The position numbers were made by a program, and so were the translations under genes. Positions 24,600 through 62,943 of a DNA stretch of 64,000 nucleotides are shown one piece after another. Origin of the DNA: Chrysomallon squamiferum (Eukaryota > Mollusca > Gastropoda > Neomphalida > Peltospiridae); assembly GCA_012295275.1 (NCBI GenBank), contig CM022675.1, forward strand, positions 10,022,693 through 10,086,692, read 5' to 3'. The notes under the pieces were generated by a model. The model ran no database searches, had not been told where the DNA came from, and saw only the letters and a program-made list of their open reading frames with translations. Numbering within the stretch: the first letter of the stretch is position 1; every line of letters begins with the position of its first letter.

Positions 24600-26347
24600 G
24601 TTGGTTAGTGGTTTTTCGTGGATACGTTGTGGATTATACTAAATAACAAAATTCAGCATATAATTTACTTACATTGTTATTATAGCATGCAAAAAACTAA
24701 ATTCCATCTATATTTTAATTTTTAAAATTTATTTTACAGTCTAGCATGTAAATAACAACATTCAGCCTGTAACTTAATTTTTTTATTTTAGGGTCATTCT
24801 GTGTCCAATCATCCGACCGTCTCAGATGTTTATGAAACTTGGTATACTTGTTGATTGGGATCCCACAGCACCAAATTCAAAATTTTAGGCCAACTGGACC
24901 AGTGGTGTGGGAGATATGGCCCCTCAGCCCCGAATGTTTAATTTTTTGGCCAAAATGGGCGTGGCCACCAACCTTTGAACCCTCATATCTCAGGAACTAC
25001 TGGGCCATTCTTCATAAAATTGGCATTGTTGAAGATGCAATTTGACAAGAATTCCAAATCTGCCATTATTGTTCGGATTGACGAATGTTGGGGTACATTG
25101 ACCTTTTGACCTTTATTATGACACTGAAATTGACCTTGTGGATCACGTGACCTTGAGATGACCTTTCTATGAAATTTAATCTCCCACTTGGGATCCCAAT
25201 CAACAGATATGCGAAGTTTCATAAAAATCTAAGATGGTCGGGTTTAACCCATTGGATGATTTGACACAGAATTACCCTTTACAAAATAACAAAATTCATT
25301 TTACAATTTAACGTGTAAGTAATGAAATTCACCATCATCTAAATTATTTATTTTAGTCTAGCATGTAAATAACAGACTTCAACATGATCACATGTGTGTG
25401 ACAATCCGACAAGATTGTAATGCATTGTATAAATTATGTTATTTCACTAAACGAATATCTCTAGCATGTAAATAAGAAAATTCAACACGCAATTTAAATT
25501 ATTTGACAGTTCCCGCTGATCTTTCACATGTCAGAGTAATTCCTTGTTCAACAACTGGTAAAACTATTAAGCTCACTTTAACTACGGGTTGTTCCTACCC
25601 AGCGATAGTAGCAAACTGGATCTACAATGAGACAGATTCAAATGTAAGGCCATTATAAATTAAATGTTTGATTTTCGTACCAGCTGTTAATTTATTTTTC
25701 AAAAAGCAGACTTTTATAAAATGAATGTAAAATGTCCAGCTATTATTATTATTATTATTTTTTTTTCAAAAAGTGATTTTCAAAAATGTTTATCCTGTAT
25801 TTCCAGGTATTTTTTTTTTATACATTTTGTTAAAGATACAAAACAAAGTTACAACATTTTTTTTTTTTGAATTATTAATTTAAAAACAAAAATACAAAAC
25901 AGATATAATATGCTACTACTACTACTAATAATAAATAATTAAATAAAAAAAATAAGTATTTAAATTATTAAAATTTATGCTGGTTTTACTTTAAAAAAAC
26001 AAAACAAGTAATAATAACTTACTAAACAAGAGAAATGTTAAATATGTTGTGCTGTTTCAGAAATATGCTAAGAATACCTATGATTCGGATTCGTGTGATG
26101 GCAGAGGGAACAAAACAAAGTCAGTTCTGAATATTCCTACGAAGCCCAGAGGACAAACTGTCAGACTTCATCTTATGCATCCGTCTCTTAACAACATACT
26201 GTACAGGACGTTTGTTTGTGGGAAACCTCCTGCAAGTAAGTGTTTTAGATAATAGTGAGTAAGTTTGAAAACAGGAACACTCAATATATATATACACACA
26301 CATACACACATAATTTAAAAAATGAATACTAACCCCCCAAAAAATCG

Positions 26348-26379
<32 letters not shown>

Positions 26380-26938
26380 AAAAAAAAATAAGTGCTTCGC
26401 TTCATTACTGGTAATATAGGAACATTTACCACCTGGAAAAAAAAAAAAAAAAAAAAATAACAAATCAAATAAATAAATAAAAATTAAAATTAAAATTAAA
26501 ATAAAATTAAAATAAAAAAGAAAAAGAAAATCTGTGTTTGTTGTGGGACAGGATTTCCTTTTTGATCAGCTTGAAATGAATACAATAAAAGTTTATTTTA
26601 TTTTATTTTTATTATTGTTTTATGGTTTAGAATAGGAAATGCTATGAATGGTTGGGAATGAGAAACAAAGTGAATATTTAGAATGGGATGTTCTGTGGTT
26701 TTCTCTCTGTTTATTTGTATAGTAACAAATCTTGGATTGTATGTAACACTAAATAACAAAACATTTCACGTTTGTTCATAAATGAAATATTTCTTTTTTT
26801 CCCAAACAGGTTATGTGATTTCAAAAACACTTTAAAACATTTTACTTTTTTTCTTTTCTAGGTCCTGTATCCAGTGGAGAATGCATTAAATGCTCATTCA
26901 TGCTTTTAATTTATTATTATATAATTGTTTTTTATTAG
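23620..26938 (+). CDS. two-Ig-like-domain surface protein, probably GPI-anchored (unrecognised)
   Basis: Five exons join in phase: 23620-23685, 24044-24403, 25510-25643, 26061-26235 and 26862-26938. Exon 1 begins TG GGA ATT in the phase that makes ATG if the upstream, unlocated exon ends in A. The product is then 270 residues. Residues 1-21 form a strong signal peptide (GIQLFFKVLVFLFVIDGSYG). Residues about 23-143 look V-type Ig-like: LFTC, then YSILISHLSFDDTTRWLC. Residues about 144-246 form a second domain with IPCSTT, ANWIYNET and YRTFVCGK, split over two exons. The tail is CSFMLLIYYYIIVFY at the very end, with SSGE before it, as in a GPI-attachment signal. A membrane tail without cytoplasmic residues is the alternative. 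AATAAA at 27076. Likely a cell-surface recognition or immune-type molecule. The precise function is unknown. Confidence 0.72.
24791..25277. mobile_element. 487-bp MITE-like element with long terminal inverted repeats
   Basis: It starts GGGTCATTCTGTGTCCAATC and ends in the imperfect inverse, GATTTGACACAGAATTACCC. Paired blocks extend inward through ATGAAACTT and TGTTGATTGGGATCCCA, about 80 bp per arm. The flanks are TTTA on both sides (24787-24790 and 25278-25281), a likely target-site duplication. No transposase frame is present, so it is nonautonomous. It sits in intron 2 of the Ig-like gene. Confidence 0.8.
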
Positions 26939-28264
26939 TTGTTTGAATATTCCATCTTTTTGAAATCATTTTGTTTCTTGTTTTAAAAATGTTGTTTGAT
27001 GGTCAGTATATTTCAAAATACTGACCTATTTTTCGTTCATTTTGTCAAGTGAATAACTTCTGTTTTGAAATGGTTAATAAAGATATCTTTTTATTTTTCT
27101 GTGTTCCTAATTCTTGTTTTTCATTTGTTATATTAACTTATAAAACTGTTTAATAAAAAAGTTATCACAGATTTTTTTTAAATTACTCTCTATTAAATAC
27201 CTGGTTTTAAAACTGATTAACAGATAGTGACATTAGTCAGTCACTTTTTGTTTGAAAAAATTGTGTTTAAAAAAATAAAATAATAACAAGTTATAAATCT
27301 AGTATTCTTGTTACTAATATTATAAATTATATATTAAAGAGTTTGTTGAATTTTTTTTCCATACTTATTTCATTTTTAAATTATTCTGTATGTTATGGTC
27401 ATCATCATGTTTATTTGTAAAAAAAAAAAACTTCTGTTGTTATCTTGGTAATATAACTTTCGTCATCCTTTCTACATCAGTCATTGTCAAAACCATTTCA
27501 ATGTAATATGATTGAAAGAACAAGACAGTTTTAGAATGATTATACACTTTATTGACTTAACAAAGAGGTCTGAAAAGTCACAAACCATCTAAACATCATC
27601 AGCATAACACCAATAGAACAAATAAATTTGCCAATAATATACTCTAATCATGATAGCATTCACAAGTAACAAATAGACAAGTCAGTCATATTTTTGTTAT
27701 CATTTATTCATACAGTAAAATGTCATATGTATTTCACAGTCGACAAATTCTAGGAACAAATACACAATAAATATTCAAAATAATAATAATAATAAAAAGA
27801 ATGAATAATTCAGAAATGAAATGATATATTTATTAAAAACACTTACTGAATTTTATTTCAAATTTGCCTGTAAAATGGATCTGATAACACTCAAATAAAT
27901 ATATTAAATAATTTTTCTTTTTGTTATTGTTTTTAGACAGATAATTTAATATACTTAATTATTAAATACTAATACTGAATAATTGAAAATGACTACATCA
28001 CTATATTTTAATTTTATAAAAAATATGTATTATTAATTTTATCCTAAGTAGATAAAATCTGACTAAATATATTAAAAAAAAAAAATATATATATTCTTTT
28101 TGTTTTTGTTTTTTATTAGGTAATTTAAATAAATTTTATAAACTTTATAGGTTATTAAAAATATTTGGTACAGCATTCAGTTGTATGGAATTTAGCTTTA
28201 AATATATTTCTTCAAACAGAAAGAAAACTACTTGAAACATTCTAACCATTTAATAGTCACATTC

Positions 28265-28300
<36 letters not shown>

Positions 28301-31000
28301 TTATATTGTTAGCATAAAGAGTAATATAAATAAAAATGAAAATTTTTTTTCAAAATGATATAATCACCTTCCCCCTTTTTTGAGCTCTTGTAAAATGAAC
28401 AAAATGGTTTGAAAGTCAGAAACAACAAGCAAACATTACAAAATGTCCATATTTTTAAAGATTTTAATTTATTGTTAACATTATTAAAAACTAAAGTCAT
28501 GAACTACCATTATTATTTTTAAACATAAATTTTAATTAACATGATTCCAAATTGGGATAACAACAAAACCTATAGCTGGACGGAAATAATTTACAATAGC
28601 AACAAACAACAAACTCTTTAAACTAAGCAGCATGTGTATCTATAAGGAACATAAGAAAATGCTAAAATAAATAAATAAATAATAATTTTAAAAACAAAAT
28701 TATGAAAAAGAATTAATAATCATAAATAGAAAATTAAGATAAATAAATCCAAAATGTAAATACAAATTAGATAAAAATAAAAATACAACAAATGTTTTTA
28801 ATAATAATTTAGAAATTAATACAAAAGCTTTCTGATAATTATATGCAACTTGCAGATATTTTTATTATTGCAGACATATATATATATATATATATATATA
28901 TCCAAAATGGAGATATCCAAATATGGATGTATATATATATATATTGACCAAAAACAACAAATGTGGTTGTGTAAATTGAAACAACAAAATGTGTTTTGCA
29001 CCTTGGGGAAACTTGGGAAAAGTATGTGTGACCATCATAGAGAAATGAAAACAGGTTTAGTATTAACAGAATATACTAAAAGCTAATGGAAGAGGGATTT
29101 AAAATGTTTCTCAAATGCAGAATATAGTTTTTATAAGCTTGTGTTACTGCTGGATGATGGATACAGCATTTTTACAGTAGTGCAACATCACAGCTAAAGA
29201 AATTTTAAAAAAATGTTTCCTATATGGATGTACAAGTTCAGCATACTTTAAAGTTAATTCAAGTCATACGTAAAATGCCACTGGGGATGAAATTGAAATT
29301 AATTTTTGACAGAAGTGGAACTGAGCTTGTAAAATCAAAATTAGGTATTAGATAGATAATTTATTTTTTTTAATCAGGTTAAAATGTCATAAAAATGAAG
29401 TTATAAGATATTTCATTGATTATAAACACTGATAAAGTTACCTATGTATTACAGGTTATGAAAATAATTTTTTTTTTTTTTTTAAATTTCTCTTGATTCA
29501 TAAATCACTATTTTAATTTAAAAAATAAAAACTAGAAAATTAAAAGAAATCACTATTGATCTGAATTCCTATTTCATTATATTTTAAACATAAAACATGA
29601 TTATTATTTATTATTTTAAATAATCAAACTATAATTAAATATTTTATTCACATTTCCATGATTAAATAAATGAATTTTTAAAGTTAATATACATTAGAAG
29701 ATTATTAAATGCCCTTCAGCTTCAAATGAATATGTACATTAAACCATAACAATCAAATCATTTAATGATCAAAACCAAATTATCTGTAGTGATAACTTAA
29801 TGATATATACATGAAAAATGTACGTACATTTCACATGTTTTTAAAAGATTTTTACTTTTAATGATATAAAAAATAAGATTGCACAGAATGATTTTGACAA
29901 ATGATGATTTAATATCAGCACTACTAACTATTAGCTAATACACAAATACACTAAAAAAACATATTTAAAAAATCAGTTACATTTTCTATTTGTTTTAGTT
30001 TTTTAGAAAAAAAAATCAGTTTAAAAAATCTGATGTTTATTGCAAAAAATGGAAAATGATTGGATGTGGTTTTAAACACAAGACATTTCCCCACAAATGA
30101 AAAAAGTAGGACAAAAAATCCATAAAATAAAAACATTTAAAAATAAAAAAAAATAAAAAGATAAATAAATAAAATCAGTTATCTAATTTAATTTCAATAA
30201 CTTTTTATTTTAACTTAATTATAGACCAAAAAAAATAAAAATATATATATATATATATTTGTAAATAAATAAAGAGAAGAACTAGGAACTCACAAACAAT
30301 AAAAAAAAAAAAACATAAAAACTTCAACTCCACAGAGTGTGTGGCTTTTGGAATCAAGTACTTCATAACACAAAACTTCATTTTTATCAGCACATTTTAA
30401 ATGTCAACTGAAGGATGATAACTATTATGACGACATATTAAAGTGCTGTTATGATGGCACAAACAAACAAACTACCTAAACAGATTTTTTATACATTTCT
30501 ATGTGACTGTCAGATTTATTAAACCTTTTATGCATAACTGAAAACAGCTGTGGAAAACCAGTAGCTATACTGCTGCCATACAAATGGCATTCACATACTG
30601 GAATGATCTGAAATTTGGGGGTCTACAGGATTATGTCTAGAGGGTATATTTTTTTTAATGGTAATAAAGTTTTGAGTGGATATATCTATTTACTGCAAGG
30701 AAAGGTTTAAACTCTTCATTACTCAGTTTACTGTGATGGATAACATAATTTAACAGCAAATAATTTACCATTGGGTGAAGCAGATGATGTCCAAGCATAA
30801 TACTGGACTGATAAAAATTTGATGTATCAGAGATTCTGTTATAACTCAAAGTATTCTGGCTGCTAAAACAATCAGTACTGGGATAGAATCAGTATAGGAA
30901 CTACAAAATCATGATATCAATATCACTCGTTAAACTCAAAAGATTACTTCTGTCAACCTTTATTAACAATAAAGTAAAACAATAAAATAAATCCTTGAAA

Positions 31001-31032
<32 letters not shown>

Positions 31033-31218
31033 AGATAGTAAGACAGACAGCATTTTCCATTTTTTCTTTTTCTTCTAATTTTATATATTATAATTGCAGT
31101 AATAACACAGAAACACATAAAACAAGTTTAGTCACTTTAGTCAGTTTGGCCTATACCATCATATATTCACTTTAACTTCTTCCAGTGGACACTCTACTGG
31201 TCAGTTTCTGGTCAGTCA
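26939..31218. other. convergent intergenic region, Ig-like gene and ANKMY2
   Basis: The 3' UTR of the Ig-like gene ends after AATAAA at 27076. The rest is AT-rich with homopolymers, (TTTA)n at 28265-28303 and AT runs at 28868-28900 and 31007-31032. The ANKMY2 3' UTR must occupy the part next to 31218. I found no exon in either strand. Confidence 0.5.
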
Positions 31219-39157
<7,939 letters not shown>

Positions 39158-39747
39158 ATTTTTTGCTGTGTTTCTATTTTCCTCCTTCTAAACAATACCA
39201 ACTCACAGGAATCATTTAAGAAGAAAAAACAAATAAAATAAAATAAAATAAAATTTGAAAAATCACAATAAACAACTAAAGTAGTTAGCTTCTATAACAA
39301 AAAATAAGGGAATTAAATTCAAAGGTATAGAAGCATAATCTTTAATTTTAAAAGATAAAAAGATGTTTTTAAATTTTAATTTAGTAGAATTTTTCACTGT
39401 TACCCCGTCACTGTTCACCACAAGTAACAATGATAAAAACCCTGTCTATACTAGTTTAAAGACAGAAAAATATACATGCTATTTTTATTCTTATTATATT
39501 ATTTTTTAATTTTGAGCAATGTAAAACTAAATAACGATTTTGGATTAATAAAAAAAAAAAAAAAATTCAAATATTCTGAATATCTTTATAAATAATTCCC
39601 AAAAAAAATAAATAAATAAGCACGTTTATTCACAAACTGAACAACATCCAGTTTGCTGCATTATTTAGAAAACATTCAGCAGAAGTTATACTTTGCTTTT
39701 AATTTTTCAAGGCCAGGGAATTCCCTGACGTGACGTCATACGACAAT
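39158..39747. promoter_or_regulatory. bidirectional promoter region, ANKMY2 and TMEM245
   Basis: The start codons of two divergent genes are about 590 bp apart. A perfect CRE (TGACGTCA) lies at 39731-39738, ten bases before the TMEM245 ATG. Both start codons sit in AATATGGCG, a YY1-like core. The middle of the interval is AT-rich with no other obvious motif. Shared control is inferred from the arrangement. Confidence 0.6.
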
Positions 39748-57388
<17,641 letters not shown>

Positions 57389-59589
57389 AGACATCACGTT
57401 GTCATGGCGACAGAATCTACCTACTCAAAAAAGTATCATACTCAAAATACATCGAGACTTTTTATGATGAACTGAAGGTTTTCCTGATGGTGTTTTGACA
57501 TCTTGTTTTTTGTTTAAAGTATGCTTGTTGATATATCTGCTAGTGCTAATGGTAATGTTGTGTTTAAAAATGGTTGTAGAATGCTTACGAGAAAAGGGAT
57601 TTAAGTTTGGTAATGGTGGATGTTGATTTCATAGATGAAGAAGAAAAAAATAAAAGAACATAAAATAAAAAAAAAGAGACTGAAGTATAATAATACCAAT
57701 TATAATAAAGAGTGAAAAATAAATAAATAATAAAAGCACTTGCACCAAATAACAGAATATATTCTGTTTAACAGTTAGAGGTTTATATTTTGTTTAGTAA
57801 GTGTAAAACTTTAATAATGAACTATAAGCTTTGTGGAAATGATCAGTTTTGAAATTTTGGATTAATTCCAAACTTCAGTGGTTATTAAATAAGTATAATA
57901 TATTTGATCAGTTAATGATTTTGAAAATATGGAACAAACATACGCGCACACACACAGAGACGTACCCACTCACATACACGCATACACACGTACACACAAA
58001 CACACAGACGTACACACACACACACATACACGCATACACACAAACACACACATACTTGATATGGTTAATTTTTCATGCATATCTTGTCCATGTTAAAAAC
58101 CAGAAAACCATTTATATACACGATGCCTTAAAATTACGTCCAATGTTACGACCTCAGTTTAAATTGTGATCCTAAGCAAAAAATATCTCTAAGTCTTGTA
58201 TATGTTACTGTTTCTTGCCTTGTAGTAAATGTTTGTGTATAGTTTACAGTGCGGACAAAAGTTAAATACCATTATTCCTTGTATTTATTTGTGCTACTAT
58301 TTTAAAGATTGTTATTGCAGAATAAGTGCAATAATGCTGTCCTTGTGATTTTTAAAAATCTGGATCTTAATTTTTACTCTTTGTTGCTGTTTTTTTTTTT
58401 TTTTTTTTTTTTTTTAAGAAAAAAAATATTTTTAAAATGTTACATTTTTATCTATGTTCAAATATGTTATGTATTTCAGATGACGTCTAGTGAAATTTAT
58501 TCACCGTTTTAGCAAAACTAAATTTTAATTGTTTAATATACCCAGGGACACACACTATTGTATGTACAGATCATCAGTAACACCAAACACAAGTGGTTTC
58601 CTCACTGAGTAGGCTCATAAGGATACAACACACCCTTCTAATTCTCCAGTAAAAACATGTATCATTACTATATCCAGGAGGCCTATCATTTGCTTGCATC
58701 TTTTCCTATTCAGAAGAACAGATAAAATTAATGGGGTAGGCACAAAATGTCTTACTTATTACTTGGTTGGAGAACTGTAAAGGACAGTTAAACTAAGCAA
58801 GGATGCTCTCAGAGTTTTAGATAGTATAATGGAGTACCAATAGGACTAATAAAATTAGAGAAGTGAGTAGTTAAATATCAACTTTCATCTATATGGAGTA
58901 TGATAAAAAATAAAAAATAATAAATAATAATAAAACATTAGTCAGACAACACAATGAAGGTCATTATGGTAGATGTTGGTCCCTGGTTTAATATAATTTA
59001 CATGAAGGTTGCGATATTAAGTTCTGACATTTTGTTGGAATTAGAGTTTTTAATAATCATGTTATAAAGTTAAATTAAAAATAAATGCTGAAGGGTACTT
59101 TGATAGATTCATAGACCCTATTTTTCTACCAGTGAATTGTCTTTCTTTTTAACTTGTAATTTATAAAAAAAAAAAAAAAAAAAAAGAATGTTTTGTTTCA
59201 GTGTTGTAATATATATTGATGTATATGAATAGCAGCTGCAACATTTATGTATGATATTCATAGCTATTGTGATTGTTTTTGTTATTTTAATTTTAACTTT
59301 TTTTTAAATTATGAATATAATACTCCACTGCATGAAAATTATAGTGCTGTTTTTGTTACGAATTATATATTGATTTATATATATTGTTCATGTCTGTGTA
59401 TTGTATTAACAAATTTTATTTATTGTTTTACTGTGTGCCATTCTTTGCAAATAAATTATATTTAAACTTTATTTAAATTATAACTATAAATATTGTGTAT
59501 TTTAAAATCACTATATTTAGTTTTTATTGGCTTAGTAGTGTATTACAAAGCCATGATCAAGGAAGTATTTAAGTATTACATTGTATCTG

Positions 59590-59925
59590 TATTGACTATG
59601 ACATCATAAGCAAATTATATATGATACTGGAACTATATAAAATACTACATATTACATATATTAGATATTATGTAATAGTAATATATGACATTACTATACT
59701 AATCATGATGTCATAGCTCTGCTAAGTATGACATCATTGCTTTGGTTATGACATCATAGTTAAATTGATTATGATATAACTGCACTGGATATGATTTGGA
59801 TATGGTGATGACATCATAGCTCTATTAGGTATGACATAGCTATAATGTTACAACATTGTAGCTACATATGTTGTGACTAGAATGGTTATGACATACTATA
59901 TTGATTATGACATCACACCTATTAC
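59590..59925. repeat. degenerate TATGACATCATA repeat cluster
   Basis: Words such as ATGACATCATA, ATGATGTCAT and ATGACATCATTG recur about eight times at irregular spacing of 20-60 bp, with AGCTCTGCTAAG/AGCTCTATTAGG beside several. They look like a decayed tandem array. Confidence 0.6.
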
Positions 59926-61034
59926 ACAAATGTATCGGCTATCTCTTATTAAATAATATACCTTCGTTTTTTTTTCGTTTTTTTAGATTTCTTTTTCATT
60001 TCATTTGATCATCTGATCTCGATATTTGTTTGGTGCTATTTATAAATAGTTGTTGATGCATTTTCTTTTTATTATTTCTATCTGCTCTACATTCCTTTTG
60101 TTCAAGCTAATTAAATAGAAATTATTTTGTATCTTTTTGTTTCTGCTTGTTTTGTATCATCAAACATTGTCTATAAAATATCTGTTATTTAGATCAGTTG
60201 TTTTTTGTTGTAAATAATAATAAAAAAATAAATAAACTTAATAACTAATTAACTAAATAAATAAGTAAATAAACAAACCAAATAAAGCAATAAATTTAAA
60301 TAAATAAATAAATAATACAACAATAACTAGATTGCAAACAAATTGTTTATATAGTTTGTGTCATTAAAGTACTTGTTCAGTTTTTGCAGACATTATTTAG
60401 GTTATGTGATACTGATGAGAAGTTCCTCAAACAATTGTACCCAAAATTTCTAAATTAAAGTGATCAATCATGACCATCACTGAATGGAAATTTGGTACAT
60501 TAAAAAAAAAGTTTTGAATCAGCAAAAAATACTGCCCTCCCATTAACATGTTCTCTCTCTTAGTTTCATTCATTCTTATATTACTGATGTAATTTCTTTT
60601 GTTATTTAAACATTTGCATGTTTTATTCTTCATCTGGAGGTGTCATTTGATGCAATTTCAAATGTTCATTTTGACTAATTGAAATTCTTTTTAAATATTA
60701 TAATTTACTTTTGTTGAAATAAAATTTCTTCTTTATGAATCCAAAATTCCTGGCAATCTTTTTTTTTTTTTTTTTTTTAAATTTCTATAAAATTTCTTCA
60801 TTACTAGATAGCAAATATTTGTAATTCATGTAATATCTCATTTGAATTTGATTTATAATTTATTGATATCAGTATTATGTAATTTGCATATCAGTTTTCA
60901 TTTTACTTTATTTCAGTTTGCTTAGATGATTAAATATTTGAAATTAAATATTAGTGTTATTTTAATGATGTAGGTGAATACTATTTTCACAGAATAAATA
61001 AATCAAATGATAAAAATAATGAATACTACTAACA

Positions 61035-61043
61035 CTGATGATG

Positions 61044-61105
<62 letters not shown>
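61035..61105. repeat. (AAT)n microsatellite
   Basis: A pure AAT run followed by GATAAT units. Overlapping poly-Asn and poly-Leu frames are artefacts. Confidence 0.95.
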
Positions 61106-61124
<19 letters not shown>

Positions 61125-62090
61125 TGACAATGGTAATAATAATAATGCTTCTATTAATATTTCTCCTACTACTACTACTACTATTACCACTAATGAACAA
61201 ATAAATTATGATATTAAAAAAAGAGAAAAAACTGTAAATAGTATATTATTTATGTGTTCTTATTGTCTTTTGCGATTGTTATGTTACAGCTAATCAGTGC
61301 TTATGTTTATGTGTTGTATATGGTTTGTTATGTTTTCCTGTTTTGTGTTGTATATGCTTAATTTCATGTGCTCCTGTTTATGGTTTATCTGCTTTTCATT
61401 TGTAAATGGTTCTTATTTAGTTGTATTCATCTGTTAATGTTTTCATATAGATTATGCACAGTTTTTATTCATAACAATGTATATAAACCCATGTATCTTT
61501 CCAGCTATATTTAAAACGGAAACAGGGTTTTTTTGTGTCATAAACTTTTAAGTAGAAAGACTAGTACTTATTTCTATATATTACTGTTTTTAAGGATTGT
61601 TTGCAATAATAAAATCTGAAACAGCAATTCTGTTTTTGTTTTTCCTTGGCCTTTTAATATTTATTTTGCTTTCATTTTGTTAATTAATCTTATTTGTACG
61701 ATTATTATTGTTGTTATTGTTTTTATTATTTGTTGTTTCATTTTGTTTATTTTGTTTCCATTATTTACTTAAATTTTCAGTTTGATTTTGATTTTATATA
61801 TTATAGGTTTTTTCTTTTGTCTGAAGGGCATTTTTATTATATTTAAAAAAAATATATATTTAATATAAAAAGATCTAATTGTTTACTGATATGTTAGTAA
61901 AAAAAAAAGAAAGAATAATACAGTAAGATATTTTTACATTTTATTTAATGTAATAAAACTATGAACAAAATGTTTTCAACTGGTGACAATTTTGTTTGTT
62001 GCAGTCCATCTACACTAGTTTTTTTTTATAAAAAATATTAGTGTTTTCTTTTTTTTTTTTTTTTTTTTTTTACTAAATTTAATACAAGCA

Positions 62091-62900
62091 TCAACTTTCA
62101 GTTCTTTGAGTCAAATACTCTCTGAGAAACTTTTCAGCTTTATTTCGATTGTTTACTTTGTTTATTTTTCCACGATATTTTCTTTGATATCCTGCACCTT
62201 TGCCTTCCATAATATCACAGATTCTGAAAAAAAAAAAAAAAAACATAATTGTACACATTCATATTCATAAAATAAGATTTACAAATATGAAATTAGATCT
62301 ATTATCAGGGATTAAGAAACATTGTAATGGATACAGAGTTCTGAAAAAATGTTCATATTCCTTTTGTTGTAAGACTTATTTTGATACAATTCCAATCTCA
62401 AAAGCATGTGGTTGCAAAGATAAGCTTTGTGGAATACTGATAATCATGGAAAAATCTGTTACAAATTTCGATGATCTTTTAAAAAACAGGACTTAGTGTT
62501 TTGGGGAGGTGCTGATATACATAAATGTTCATGTTCATTATGTCATAAGCTTCATTTTCATTCCACTCACATTTCCATAGAACACACAGTTCTAAAAATA
62601 CACCCAAGTTGAACATTCTGAGCAAACAACTCACTTATTTCAATTCAGAATACAGGACAAAATTCTAGATTTTTTAAAAACAAATCAGAATGCTCAAATT
62701 CAAATTTTACATGGCATATTAGGCTGTCTTACATATCACTGATTTTCAGAAATAAAATATTGAGCACTGGCTAGATTGTGAAATCTATATTCATATTTAT
62801 TATTATTGTTATTATTTTATTATTGTTTTGAACATTATTATTATTTTTATTATTATTATTAATATGATTACTATTATTATTATTATTATTATTATTAATA

Positions 62901-62943
<43 letters not shown>

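Larger units (their letters stand above)
57389..62090. other. 3' region between convergent TMEM245 and AARSD1
   Basis: The TMEM245 3' UTR begins here. Candidate poly(A) signals lie at 59449 and 61608 (AATAAA, the latter followed by a T-rich stretch). The region contains CA-rich repeats (57945-58055), a TGACATCA-rich segment (59590-59925) and an (AAT)n tract (61035-61105). No coding exon was found. Confidence 0.5.

Noticed and set aside
24839-25222. Open frames of 68-79 residues on both strands
   Set aside because: They lie inside the inverted-repeat element and show no coding features.
39730-39747. Upstream in-frame GTG start for TMEM245
   Set aside because: The ATG at 39748 has a good context and matches the expected start. 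GTG starts are not typical of animal genes.
62200-62496. 98-residue frame with several Cys on the plus strand
   Set aside because: It overlaps the antisense of the last AARSD1 exon and its intron, without splice signals or similarity.
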